The notes under the pieces are model-generated. The model was not told the origin of the DNA. It saw nothing but the letters and a program-made list of their open reading frames with translations, and made no database searches. A stretch of DNA of 64,000 bases, from NCBI GenBank assembly GCA_964544635.1, contig CAZJCK010000006.1, forward strand, positions 1-64,000, given 5' to 3'. Position numbers and translations under genes: made by a program. Source of the stretch: CAZJCK01 sp964544635 (GTDB taxonomy: Bacteria; Zixibacteria; MSB-5A5; GN15; FEB-12). Shown one piece after another: positions 54,126 to 62,619 of this stretch. Within the stretch, counting starts at the first letter, position 1. Every line of letters begins with the position of its first letter.

Positions 54126-54554
54126 CTATTTGAAAATCTCCTTATCCCGCAAACCGCCCACCTGGTAGCCTTTATCACGCAGAAAAAGTTCCCCTTCCAG
54201 GCGGGTATGAAAGATCTTCGCAATATCAGAGTACTTGCCGCTCTCGAACATGCGGGTAAGCTGGGCCTTGCCGACCGGGTTGGCGATGATGTAGACTGCC
54301 CATTGCATTTTGTTCTGACGGCACCACTGGTTGAGATTACCGACGATCTCAACAACATCCGGATAGGCCGTCTTCCAGTTGGTCAGGTCGGCCATCTTCG
54401 CCCACGGTTTCTTGATAAGCGGCTTGGCCTCTTCCTTAAAATCTTCAACATACGACTGCGCCGTGGCGACGCGCCAGACGCCATAGATTTTTACGAACAT
54501 CATTCGCTTTTCAGGCGTCGGCTCGAAAGAATATTCAAAATGCCACCCACTCAT
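54126..54554 (-). CDS. STAS/SpoIIAA-like protein (paralog B)
   Basis: A 142-residue protein starting MSGWHFEYSFEPTPEKRM. Collinear with the next gene on the strand (WHFEY, MMFVKIYGVWR, KPWAKMADLTNWKTAYPDVVEI, NP...LTRMFESGK). The conserved surface in both copies is around KPWAK[LM]xDL[ST]NWKTA. The start at 54554 has GAGGA upstream; the longer upstream reading adds an unrelated extension. It is a tandem duplicate with a 152-bp spacer. Function is unknown. Confidence 0.68.
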   Translation of the reverse strand: MSGWHFEYSFEPTPEKRMMFVKIYGVWRVATAQSYVEDFKEEAKPLIKKPWAKMADLTNWKTAYPDVVEIVGNLNQWCRQNKMQWAVYIIANPVGKAQLTRMFESGKYSDIAKIFHTRLEGELFLRDKGYQVGGLRDKEIFK

Positions 54555-54858
54555 TGCAGTCCTCTTATTTCGTATCGACACCAGGGCGTCGCAAAAGACT
54601 ACGCTTGGCGTCTGGCGACCTCGGCGGCAATGCAAGCGTCCGAGAGCCTATGTATCAGGAGTAACAGTCAGCCCGGTCAACCTTCTCAATCAGTGCCAAC
54701 ATCTGTAGAAGTAAGAAGGCTGGGTCTCTGGTTATGCTACTGAATATACCGAGTTTAATTTAGACTGCAAACAAAAACCGGAGACGAAATTGGCATAAAT
54801 GCCGTTTTATTTTGGCGGCCACATCGGCAGGTGACGCATCCGGCATTGATCCGCGTGC
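54555..54858. other. Intergenic region without supportable gene
   Basis: About 300 bp between the STAS-like paralog and the propeller gene. I see no strong hairpin, promoter or ORF. Confidence 0.4.
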
Positions 54859-56082
54859 TTAGCGCGCCCAGGTGGCGCCGACCCGGGGTGGGATACCGCC
54901 GGCAAACAGGTAGTCTACGTAGTAGGCAAGATCGATCGGGTCCATAACCAGACCGTCGGCATTAAGATCACCGCGCCAGATCGGCCAGCGTGCGGCGGCA
55001 CCGGCAGCAAACAGGAAGTCGGTCAACTGGGCCAGATCGACCGGATCCGCTACCCAGTCACCGTTGATGTCACCCGGTACATAGTTTAAGTCAAGATGCA
55101 CCGGCCCGTCCCCGAGTCCGTATGTTGTCACTACCGTTCCCGTCGAGTCCACCCGCCGGACCACATCCTTAAAACTGGTTGCAAGGATGGTTGAGTCCTG
55201 AAACCACGCCACCCCGGTGCAGCCGGAATCGACTGTGATCGGATTGGCTGCGTCGTAATAGACATCGAGCGAGGTCGCCGAGTAGCTGTACACGAAGCCG
55301 TCATCGGAGAACCCTCCCCCGGCCACGGCTGCAATGTTGTTTGGTCCGATGGCAATCATGCCGGGTGAACCGCCCAGCACCAGCGAGTCCGTGACCGTGT
55401 CAGTACCACCGTCGATGATGTACGCCCGGCCAAAGATGCTGAAATAGTCGCCGGTGCAAATGACGTGAATGGCGCCGTTGCGGTCGACATCGATAAACTG
55501 CGGATTCAAACCGACCGGGATCTTTGTCAGAAGCGAGTCACCGAACAGGTCGATCACTGCAACCATCCCGGGATCGTACTGAAACGTATTGAAGTCGAAT
55601 CCCGTCAGCGCGACATATAGTTTACCGTCATGTATCGCCATTCCTTCAGGCCCTTTGCCTTCGAGGGCAATACTGTCGACCACCGTCCCCGCTGATACAT
55701 CGACCTTGTAGAGATTATTCGATACCAGGCCGCTCACGTAGGCATACTGGTGGTCGAGAAAGGTCATCCAGTACGGATTGGTACCGTCGCCGATGTTGAT
55801 GAAGCCGACAGTCGCCTCGGTATTGAGGTTTATCACCTGCACCTCGTTGGTGCCCGAGGCGACGACATAGGCCAGCGTGTCGCGCACCACGATCTGATTC
55901 GGAAACGAAAACAGGTCGCTGCCGATCGGCAGGATGTCGTTGCTGACCGTTCCGGTGACCAGATCGATCTTTGAAAGCGTTTCGGCGCTGGTATTGACGA
56001 CGTAGGCTGTCGGTCCCTGGGCCAGACAACTCGACGCCGCCGCCAGCCCGAGAAGTGTGATGGCAATGAAACGTGTACGCAT
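54859..56082 (-). CDS. Secreted YncE-like beta-propeller with dockerin-like tail, BtuG-like by context
   Basis: A 407-residue exported protein. Start 56082 (MRTRFIAITLLGLAAASSCLA) has AAGGCAGG upstream. A YncE-like propeller follows (about 22-335) with blades such as AYVVNTSAETLSKIDLVTG, AYVVASGTNEVQVINL and AYVSGLVSNNLYKVDVSAG. Two dockerin-like repeats end it (DWVADPVDLAQLTDFLFAAG and DGLVMDPIDLAYYVDYLFAGG). It lies 28 bp after btuB under the same cobalamin riboswitch. BtuG of Bacteroides is a surface beta-propeller that binds B12 next to BtuB, so a similar role is inferred from context and fold. Confidence 0.8.
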   Translation of the reverse strand: MRTRFIAITLLGLAAASSCLAQGPTAYVVNTSAETLSKIDLVTGTVSNDILPIGSDLFSFPNQIVVRDTLAYVVASGTNEVQVINLNTEATVGFINIGDGTNPYWMTFLDHQYAYVSGLVSNNLYKVDVSAGTVVDSIALEGKGPEGMAIHDGKLYVALTGFDFNTFQYDPGMVAVIDLFGDSLLTKIPVGLNPQFIDVDRNGAIHVICTGDYFSIFGRAYIIDGGTDTVTDSLVLGGSPGMIAIGPNNIAAVAGGGFSDDGFVYSYSATSLDVYYDAANPITVDSGCTGVAWFQDSTILATSFKDVVRRVDSTGTVVTTYGLGDGPVHLDLNYVPGDINGDWVADPVDLAQLTDFLFAAGAAARWPIWRGDLNADGLVMDPIDLAYYVDYLFAGGIPPRVGATWAR

Positions 56083-56110
56083 AGCCTGCCTTTCTGTAAA
56101 TAGAATCGTC

Positions 56111-58375
56111 CTACTGTTCATATGAAACCTGCACGCCGATCTCCCAGTAACGGCCCGGCATCGGGTACTGCGCGATCAGTACATAATCTTCCTGCCACAC
56201 ATTATCGAGACGAGAGTCCAAGTCGATACGCCAGTGGTCGTGCGGTTGCACGGTGATACCGAGGCGGGCATCGTGCACGGTATAGGCATCGTAGTACTTG
56301 GTATTGGCCTCAGTGGCGTATCGCTTGTCCACCCAACGCACGGCGTACTCGGCGCGGAGCCAGGCGAAGCGCAGTTCGCTGCTCAGGCGGGTCTGGTAGC
56401 CGGGACGGAAAGTCAGAAACTTGTCGTAGCTGTTCGGTCCCGCCACCTTGTTGCGGGCGTCGACAACACTGTTCTGGTAGCGCAAGCGGAGGCGGTCATC
56501 CAGTACCGAGGCCGTGATTGATTCGTCATGTCCGGACAGGCGTGCCGACGCCAGGTTGGCTGGCTGCCAGACGCCCCCCTGACCGGTTCGCCAGACAATC
56601 AGGTCGGTAATGTCTGCCCGATGCCAGGTAACCTCGCCGTCGAGGCGCAGCCAACTTAACTTGACCGAACCAGACATTCCGTACTCGAGATGGTCAGAGC
56701 GCTCCGGCCGCAGGCCGGGGTTGCCGCGACTGCGGACATCACCGTGCCAGAACAGTGCATTGAGGGTCGGCAACCGATACGACTCTCCCCAGCTGCCGCG
56801 GACAATGAGCGACCAGTCGTCGCCGACACTGACCGCCCCGCCGATCCTGGGTGACAGTTCGGAGTGAGCGTGCGACGGCGTGATGTCAACGAACGAGGTT
56901 GAGTCCTTGCGGGTCGTGCTCCAGTCCCGGCGCAGGGCGGCATCGAATGACACCAGATCAAAGAATACCGCATCCGGCAACACCAGGTCGCGCTGCAGCT
57001 GCATGAAGACAGCACCGTTGTCGCGCACCGAACGCCCCATCGAAAGCTGAGATCGCAACAGGTCGTCATGTATCACCACATCGCGCGCTGCCTCTCCCCC
57101 GATCATCAGGTCGGTGTGGCGATCGATCGACAGTTTGTCGATCACACGCAGGTTGAAGCGATCGTTGGTGAATTCGGTCAGGTAGCGCTCGGCCGGTGTG
57201 ACGGCCGTATCTTCAAAGTATTGACGGTACCGGTTGGCGCCAAGATCGATAGACAAGGCGTGGCTGCCGCGCCTGGTCTTTAGCGACAACGTGCCAAGGT
57301 AGCGGTCATCCTCGCGGTACCCGGTTTCCGACTGACGGCTGCCCGGCCCGGGGAGTCCGGCCTCCTGCCGGTAGAGTTGCATCGAGAGCCGCAACTCGGT
57401 GCGCGGCGACAGGTTGACAAGCCCGGAACCAAAGTAGCTCGATTCATCGCGGTAGTTGTTCCGGCGAGTACCGACTATCGGCGCAGGCCGCGGCGCCACG
57501 GCATAGTTGAACGAGAAGTCGTTTAAGCTGCGGCTGTCGCTGATACCGAAGCGAATGGCGCTGGTGGCGGAGTACGGTACGTGCGCGACCACCGATAGCT
57601 TATCCTTGTCCCACCGGCCCGCCGCCTGGCTGACCCGGGCCGTGATGCGTTCGGCGACCGCGGGCAGGTGTGTCGAGATAGATATCACCCCGCCCAGGGC
57701 ATTGGCGCCGTATTCGGCCGACGCTCCCCCGCGCATTACTTCGACCTGCTGCACATGATCAATTGGAATACTGTTTATGTCGATACCGGCGTTGGCCGTC
57801 ATGTCGATACGCTGACCGTCGAGAAGTATCAGCACGTGTTCCGGGGCGCTGCCGCGAATAGAGACGGTCGAGGCTTGGGCGCCCCCGCCGGTCTGTACCG
57901 TGACACCGTCTATGTTGGACAAGAGATCGATCAGGTCGCGCGGATTACGGGCCTCGATCTCGTCACGAGCGATGACAATGCGGTTGTCGGATTCAATCGT
58001 CTCCCGCTCTCCGCGCACCTCGATCCCCGGCAGTTCGTACGGGCGCCGGTGCAGGCGTACTGTCAGTTGGCGCTCGGTATCGGGCGTGATGGTTACGCCG
58101 TTTAACTGCACGGAGTCGTATCCGGTGGCCGTAACTTCGACCGTCCACACCCCCGCAGGCAGGTGTTCAAACTGAAAGAGACCAAACTGGTCGACGGTTG
58201 TGGCGAATCGATCGCCCACCGCCACACGGGCATCCGGCACGGCGCTGCCGGTCAGGTCATCGAGCACCTGTCCGGAGAGGCGGACCGTTGTCTGGGCCGA
58301 TACAACGGCCGCACTTAGTGCGATAAATGCGACCGATGCGGCTACCACAATGCCACGAAGTCGAGTACCGTGCAC
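56111..58375 (-). CDS. btuB: TonB-dependent outer-membrane receptor, probable cobalamin transporter
   Basis: A 754-residue outer-membrane receptor. The signal peptide (about 1-27) is followed by a carboxypeptidase-regulatory-like beta-sandwich (about 30-110), a plug domain (NPRDLIDLLSNIDGVTVQTG, SIRGSAPEHVLILLDGQRID) and a 22-strand-type barrel to the end. The last 90 residues match TonB-receptor closing strands (LDNVWQEDYVLIAQYPMPGR). The start is GTG with weak upstream signal. Cobalamin as substrate is inferred from the riboswitch and the neighbouring BtuG-like gene rather than from the sequence itself. Energised by TonB. Confidence 0.9.
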   Translation of the reverse strand: MHGTRLRGIVVAASVAFIALSAAVVSAQTTVRLSGQVLDDLTGSAVPDARVAVGDRFATTVDQFGLFQFEHLPAGVWTVEVTATGYDSVQLNGVTITPDTERQLTVRLHRRPYELPGIEVRGERETIESDNRIVIARDEIEARNPRDLIDLLSNIDGVTVQTGGGAQASTVSIRGSAPEHVLILLDGQRIDMTANAGIDINSIPIDHVQQVEVMRGGASAEYGANALGGVISISTHLPAVAERITARVSQAAGRWDKDKLSVVAHVPYSATSAIRFGISDSRSLNDFSFNYAVAPRPAPIVGTRRNNYRDESSYFGSGLVNLSPRTELRLSMQLYRQEAGLPGPGSRQSETGYREDDRYLGTLSLKTRRGSHALSIDLGANRYRQYFEDTAVTPAERYLTEFTNDRFNLRVIDKLSIDRHTDLMIGGEAARDVVIHDDLLRSQLSMGRSVRDNGAVFMQLQRDLVLPDAVFFDLVSFDAALRRDWSTTRKDSTSFVDITPSHAHSELSPRIGGAVSVGDDWSLIVRGSWGESYRLPTLNALFWHGDVRSRGNPGLRPERSDHLEYGMSGSVKLSWLRLDGEVTWHRADITDLIVWRTGQGGVWQPANLASARLSGHDESITASVLDDRLRLRYQNSVVDARNKVAGPNSYDKFLTFRPGYQTRLSSELRFAWLRAEYAVRWVDKRYATEANTKYYDAYTVHDARLGITVQPHDHWRIDLDSRLDNVWQEDYVLIAQYPMPGRYWEIGVQVSYEQ

Positions 58376-58461
58376 AAAAAACCGCCAGATGACAACAGGG
58401 TTGTGTCATTGGCGCAGGAGATAATCACCGATCAGCCCGCGCTGACAGCAACGAAACATCG

Positions 58462-58631
58462 ATTAAGCTGCGGCAGGTTTCCTGGCTCGAGCATCAAACC
58501 CTTCAGCGCGCCTTCCCCGGTGACTCGAGTGGCGTCTTGCGCTCAAAGTAGCTCTTACAGTAGCGGGGCTGCGACGGATTCGCACCGTCTTCCCTATTAC
58601 CCGTCGATACCGACGGCACCGCAACGTTGAC
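58462..58631 (-). promoter_or_regulatory. Cobalamin riboswitch upstream of btuB
   Basis: On the minus strand the classic elements appear in order: GGGAAGACGGTGCGAATCCG, GCAGCCCCGCTACTGTAAG, GACGCCACTCGAGTCACCGG with the B12-box-like GCCACT, then AGCCAGGAAACCTGCC near 58474-58489. These match the cobalamin-riboswitch consensus. It lies between the promoter and the btuB start, so binding of coenzyme B12 should shut off expression of the transporter pair. The 3' end is approximate. Confidence 0.92.
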
Positions 58632-58637
58632 AGTCGC

Positions 58638-58667
58638 ATCATAACCGACCTGTCTACGTTCTGTCAA
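58638..58667 (-). promoter_or_regulatory. Promoter driving the riboswitch-btuB transcript
   Basis: Minus strand: TTGACA (58667-58662), an 18-nt spacer and TATGAT (58643-58638). Transcription should start near 58631. Confidence 0.65.
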
Positions 58668-58687
58668 GCTGAAATTGATAAAAGGAA

Positions 58688-59542
58688 TCAGTCGTGCAGA
58701 TATATGCGATTGCCACGATAGTCAACCGTGATCTTGTGCTGATACAAAAAGGAGCCGCCGATTGTCCCGAGGACATCCTCACGGCCGACAGCGTCGGTAA
58801 TCGACGACATATCGGTCACCAGCGCCATTACCTGGCGCGACATCAGGCCGTTGCCAAGATCGACCCGGTCGAGCGTCAATCGCCGGCCGCTACTTTCGTC
58901 GTGACCAAGCCGTGCCGCCAGCTCCGGCGCAACGCTGACATACGAGGCACAGTAGTCGAGTATCATCGGGACGGCTATGGAATCGTTGATTGTCACATCG
59001 ACGATGATCAGATGGCGCGATGTTTCGAACGGTATCGATTCCCTGTCGGAGCGCCTGGTTATCGCCGGACGTTGCTGGTCGAGGGTAAGCTGGTGTGCCG
59101 GAAAGTCGACGGTTACATAGAATCGCCGGAGCACATTGCGCCCGATAAGACCATTGGGGTAGCCGTGCGAGGTATCGGCGATAAGCCGTCCCATGTCGAT
59201 GAGGGTGACAGGCAGATCATACAGCCGTTCGTCGCCGATAGCGAGTGATGCCAGATGGGCGTTGCTGGCCTCTGAAACGCCGTGCACGCCCACCACCGCC
59301 CGGGCCGAGCCGACACCGTTCAGTTCCAGGCCGCTGCGCTGCGAAAAGCCGTTGTCGATGTACAAGTGATCGGCGCCGGTATCGATACCGAACCGCCCGG
59401 TGATACGGCCGTTGAGCAATACGTCAACCTCGACGATGCCGCGCTCGGGCATAAACGGAACGGTGGCTGTGTTCCCGAGTGTCGGAACCAACAGCCACCA
59501 TGCCGTGAGAACTGATACCAGAACGGCTGACGGTTTAAACAC
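58688..59542 (-). CDS. Exported retropepsin-like aspartyl protease domain protein
   Basis: A 284-residue protein with a signal peptide (FKPSAVLVSVLTAWWLLVPT...). It has two retropepsin-like halves. The first shows D54-T-G-A in FGIDTGADHLYID; the second is degenerate (ILDYCAS, D196-Y-C198), so an asymmetric or homodimeric enzyme is possible. GLIGRNVLRRF and GTIGGSFLYQHKITVDYR mark the flap ends of each half. The GTG start at 59542 overlaps the ccmE stop by 8 nt, suggesting the gene is the last of the ccm operon. A longer start at 59599 is possible. Activity is not certain. Confidence 0.75.
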   Translation of the reverse strand: MFKPSAVLVSVLTAWWLLVPTLGNTATVPFMPERGIVEVDVLLNGRITGRFGIDTGADHLYIDNGFSQRSGLELNGVGSARAVVGVHGVSEASNAHLASLAIGDERLYDLPVTLIDMGRLIADTSHGYPNGLIGRNVLRRFYVTVDFPAHQLTLDQQRPAITRRSDRESIPFETSRHLIIVDVTINDSIAVPMILDYCASYVSVAPELAARLGHDESSGRRLTLDRVDLGNGLMSRQVMALVTDMSSITDAVGREDVLGTIGGSFLYQHKITVDYRGNRIYLHD

Positions 59543-59972
59543 CGGCTTCGCTGACCGCCTCGTTATGCTTTTCCATGTCCTGGTATTCACCCTCGTCACC
59601 CTGGTACTTCGACGGGCACTTCACCAGCATCTGTTCGGCGATAAAGGTATCACCGTCGGGCTTCCCCTTCAACACCACCTGGTCGGCCTGGTCGAAGTTG
59701 CCCGGCACCACACCGTAGTAAATCACGCTTAACTGCGAGGCGGTCGCTTTGTCGGCCGCATCGGCATCGTAGACGGCGAACTCGAGCCGCTGATCCTCGG
59801 TGTTGTAGTTGACGCGATCGAAGTCGATCTTGCCCATAACCTGCACTGTCCGATCGGCGCTGCGGGCAGCCTCAATCGATACATACTGCACGGTAGTCTT
59901 GAAGAAGGCCGATGTTCCCCAGACCAGAAACAGCACGATCACGGCCGTGCCGATGATATACTTTGCTTTCAT
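59535..59972 (-). CDS. ccmE: Cytochrome c maturation heme chaperone CcmE, CxxxY type
   Basis: A 145-residue membrane-anchored OB-fold heme chaperone. One helix (about 4-24) is followed by a domain with VQVMGKIDFDRVNYN and a PDGDTFIAEQMLVKC segment. The usual heme-binding HxxxY of CcmE is replaced by C119-P-S-K-Y123. CxxxY CcmE proteins occur in Desulfovibrio and archaea and bind heme through cysteine. The C-terminus is acidic. Its start codon overlaps the ccmD stop. Confidence 0.9.
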   Translation of the reverse strand: MKAKYIIGTAVIVLFLVWGTSAFFKTTVQYVSIEAARSADRTVQVMGKIDFDRVNYNTEDQRLEFAVYDADAADKATASQLSVIYYGVVPGNFDQADQVVLKGKPDGDTFIAEQMLVKCPSKYQGDEGEYQDMEKHNEAVSEAGV

Positions 59973-60082
59973 GGCTGTTTCTCCTCAATCTTTTTCAGCC
60001 TGGTGTCGAGCTTGAGCAGGTACAGGAACAACCCGATCCATACCGCAAGGGTAACACCGAGGGCAACGTAATTTCCATCCAT
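59969..60082 (-). CDS. ccmD: CcmD-like single-pass membrane peptide
   Basis: A 37-residue ORF (MDGNYVALGVTLAVWIGLFL then YLLKLDTRLKKIEEKQP), with one transmembrane helix followed by a basic, coiled tail. This matches the CcmD pattern, and the position between ccmC and ccmE is exactly where ccmD sits in other clusters. GAGGAG lies about 10 nt upstream and the stop overlaps the ccmE ATG (ATGA). It is too short to be picked up by most gene callers. It would stabilise the CcmABCDE complex. Confidence 0.82.
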   Translation of the reverse strand: MDGNYVALGVTLAVWIGLFLYLLKLDTRLKKIEEKQP

Positions 60083-60086
60083 TCGT

Positions 60087-60746
60087 CTATATCTCCTCAT
60101 TCTCCTGCCGGCGTCGCGCGACCTGCTGTGTCCGCTTGCCCAGGTTGAACATCCAGAAGTACAATGCGGAAAAGAGAGTCAGCGAGCTAAGGAAAATGAC
60201 CAGCACCTGTCCTCCCATGGTAAATTTGAGGTTCTCATCGATGATCGAGTCGTCGGGATGCAGCGACGGTACCATGCGCGGTATCACGAAAATGAGAAAC
60301 GGTACCGTCACGAAGGCGAAGATCGAGTAGACCCCCGACAGACTGGCACGCCGTTCCTCTACCTCGACGGCGCCGCGCAGGGCGAAATACGCACCGTAGA
60401 TCAACAGCAGCACGAACACCGAGGTCTGCCGCGGGTCCCAGTTCCAGTAGGCGCCCCATGTCACCTTGGCGAAGATGGCGCCGGTGACCGTGGCCAGCAG
60501 GCAGAAAATAAAGCCGAGCTTGGCTGCCTCGACCGCCCGATCGTCAAAGTTGAGATCCCGGGTCTTCAGGTAACGGATCGAGAAAATCATCGACATGGCA
60601 AAGGCAATCACGCAAATCCAGGCGGTCGGGATATGATAGTAGAATATCCGGCTCGATTCACCGATGACCGACTGCGGCGCCGGAGTGATGAAGCTGTAGA
60701 CTATCATCACAGACATGCCGACGAACAGTAAGAGTTTCCACCACAT
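60087..60746 (-). CDS. ccmC: Heme-handling membrane protein CcmC
   Basis: A 219-residue membrane protein with six predicted helices. The WWD signature is present as WGAYWNWDPRQTSV in the periplasmic loop. Two histidines (one near HIPTAW and one at SLHPDD) are likely heme ligands. It loads heme onto CcmE. The gene is 98 bp downstream of ccmB and its stop is 4 bp before the ccmD start. Confidence 0.93.
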   Translation of the reverse strand: MWWKLLLFVGMSVMIVYSFITPAPQSVIGESSRIFYYHIPTAWICVIAFAMSMIFSIRYLKTRDLNFDDRAVEAAKLGFIFCLLATVTGAIFAKVTWGAYWNWDPRQTSVFVLLLIYGAYFALRGAVEVEERRASLSGVYSIFAFVTVPFLIFVIPRMVPSLHPDDSIIDENLKFTMGGQVLVIFLSSLTLFSALYFWMFNLGKRTQQVARRRQENEEI

Positions 60747-60844
60747 ATGCTATACCGATCCTGTCATAATCATCTCATCTCAGTCAATATACGTAACCGG
60801 CCTTCCAATGACAACATATCCCGAACCGGTCCATGCTATGATCG

Positions 60845-61528
60845 TCAATCCTGCCACACAAACTTAAACAACAACAGTGACAAAGTGATCATAATAACGG
60901 CAAACGCCAGCAGGAACTGCAGTTCGGTCCAGATGGCGCCAAGCGGTTCGCCGGCGAACAGTTTTGAACTGGCCCCGACCAGCACCAGTAGTATCGGCAT
61001 AAGGATAGGGAACGACAAGACCGCGAACAGGGCGCCCTTTACCGCCGCCTTGGCGATAATGGCGGCCACCAGCGTGGTGGCGGCACACAGGCCGATCACG
61101 CCCAGCGCCAGCACCACCAGGAAAGCCCCGACCTGGTCGGTGGGAGCATCGGTGAAGATGAAAAAGCCGGGCGTGATAATGAGCGCCATCACCGCCAGGA
61201 GCATGAAATTGAACAGCAGCTTGCCTATATAGATCGGGTCGGGATCGGCGTAGATCCGCAGCGCCAGCCCGGTACCGGATTCTTCCTCGCGAATAAACAC
61301 CTGGGCCAGCCCGGACATGGCCGAGAAAAACATGATTACCCAGAACAGCGCCGCCAGCAGCTTGGGCGGCAGGCCGGACTGGCCAAGCGAATAGCTGACG
61401 AGGGTCAGGGTGGTAATGCCGAACATGAGGATGGCGTTGACGGCGTAGCGTGTCCGGCTCTCCAGCCGAAAATCCTTGGCGAAGACGGCGAACGCTTTAC
61501 CCACCAACCCGGCACTGTGCTTCGGCAA
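60845..61528 (-). CDS. ccmB: Cytochrome c maturation ABC transporter permease CcmB
   Basis: A permease of about 227 residues with six transmembrane helices. FxxDxxLExRxRxxxNAxLxF (FAKDFRLESRTRYAVNAIL) and the conserved REEESGTGLALRIYADPDPI region match the family. It pairs with the CcmA ATPase in the heme-release step for CcmE. Start is unclear: TTG 61528 has GAGGAG 7 nt upstream, GTG 61504 overlaps the ccmA stop by 8 nt, TTG 61558 is longest. All overlap ccmA. CcmF and CcmH are not in the window. Confidence 0.9.
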   Translation of the reverse strand: MPKHSAGLVGKAFAVFAKDFRLESRTRYAVNAILMFGITTLTLVSYSLGQSGLPPKLLAALFWVIMFFSAMSGLAQVFIREEESGTGLALRIYADPDPIYIGKLLFNFMLLAVMALIITPGFFIFTDAPTDQVGAFLVVLALGVIGLCAATTLVAAIIAKAAVKGALFAVLSFPILMPILLVLVGASSKLFAGEPLGAIWTELQFLLAFAVIMITLSLLLFKFVWQD

Positions 61529-62114
61529 AACTGTACTCCTCGGTTTCGTTGGTGGCAACTATGATCACCGCTTTGCTGCGGAACTGGTCGACGATTTCAC
61601 GCACCAGGCTCTTCCCTGCCTCGTCGAGGTTGGAGGTCGGTTCGTCCAGAAACAAAAAGCCCGGCTCCTTCTGGATGGCGACGGCGTATTTGAGGCGCTG
61701 TTTCATGCCGGAGCTGTACCCGGCCACCAGATCGAGGCCGCGCCCCTCCAGGCCGACCCGCGCCAGCAGCTCGTTGATCTGCTTGCCGGTGACTGCCAGG
61801 CCGCCGACAGTGGCAAAGAACTTGAGGTTTTCTTCGGCGGTCAGGTGGTCATACAGGTTGAGGTACGGCGCCACGAACGCGGTTTCGGCGCGGATCGCGG
61901 CATCGTCCATCGGCTGGTCATCCTCGCGGTACTCGATTTTGCCGCGATTGGGATGAAACAGCCCGAGCAACGTTTTGATCAGGGTCGATTTCCCCGAGCC
62001 GTTGTGGCCGACCACGGCGAGTGACTGGCCGGTGGTGAGGTCAAACTGGAGGTCGGAAAAGACGCGTCGTTCGCCGAACCGCTTGGCCAGTTTTGTGACA
62101 GTCAGCTGGTGCAT
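61497..62114 (-). CDS. ccmA: Cytochrome c maturation ABC ATPase CcmA
   Basis: A 205-residue ATPase. The Walker A is GHNGSGKST, the signature is YSSGMKQRL, and Walker B is FLFLDEPTSNLDE. Start 62114 (MHQLTVTKLAKRFGERRVF) aligns with the family; the earlier ATG adds six residues. The hydrolysis releases heme-bound CcmE. The gene is first in the order A-B-C-D-E, and overlaps ccmB at its 3' end. Confidence 0.92.
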   Translation of the reverse strand: MHQLTVTKLAKRFGERRVFSDLQFDLTTGQSLAVVGHNGSGKSTLIKTLLGLFHPNRGKIEYREDDQPMDDAAIRAETAFVAPYLNLYDHLTAEENLKFFATVGGLAVTGKQINELLARVGLEGRGLDLVAGYSSGMKQRLKYAVAIQKEPGFLFLDEPTSNLDEAGKSLVREIVDQFRSKAVIIVATNETEEYSFAEAQCRVGG

Positions 62115-62135
62115 ATGGTGGTCGAATAACGGCAA

Positions 62136-62550
62136 TCAGGGGCGTAAATCAAGATAAAATGGGATGGTGGTGGTCGCAGGCGGGCGGAGTACAACGTCAC
62201 CCCGACCGAAGTCCGGCAGCCGCCGGACAGAGAGCCGGGCTCGAGTCTGGTCATCTCGGGGACGAATTTCAGTATGTCGTGCCCGCGCCAGGCTGGTATC
62301 TATTGTTCTCTTTGAAAGATCAGACTTCGCAGGTCAGGTTGCCCGCAACCTGACATCTTGTCACGAGCACAGGGCTCGTGATCTGCAACTTGCTCACTTC
62401 GTCGGGCAGACGTCCAGACTTGGCCCCGGCTCTACGCCTCCGGCTCAGGCCGGGGCGACGTAAGAAGCAACCCGCCCGAGTGGTGGGCCACCCAACCTAT
62501 TCACAACACAAGATAACCCGGGAGTGCTGCGGACATTCCGGGCTACACCA
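62136..62550. repeat. Intergenic region with dyad repeats
   Basis: About 440 bp with no supportable gene. It contains GTCAGGTTGC-CC-GCAACCTGAC (62333-62354), a relative of the repeats at 40.9-41.1 kb, and TCACGAGC-ACAGG-GCTCGTGA (62361-62381). Several other CCGG-rich short palindromes occur. A degenerated repeat island is inferred. Confidence 0.55.
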
Positions 62551-62552
62551 AT

Positions 62553-62591
62553 CTGAAAAAGAAAACAGCGCGCACGAGGACGTACGCGCTG
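62553..62591 (-). terminator. Rho-independent terminator of the DUF1573 gene
   Basis: Minus strand: CAGCGCG...CGCGCTG (62591-62566) with an inner ACG/CGT pairing, followed by TTTTCTTTTT. Confidence 0.7.
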
Positions 62592-62619
62592 CACATTGAC
62601 CAGAGAGAAAAAACTGTGC

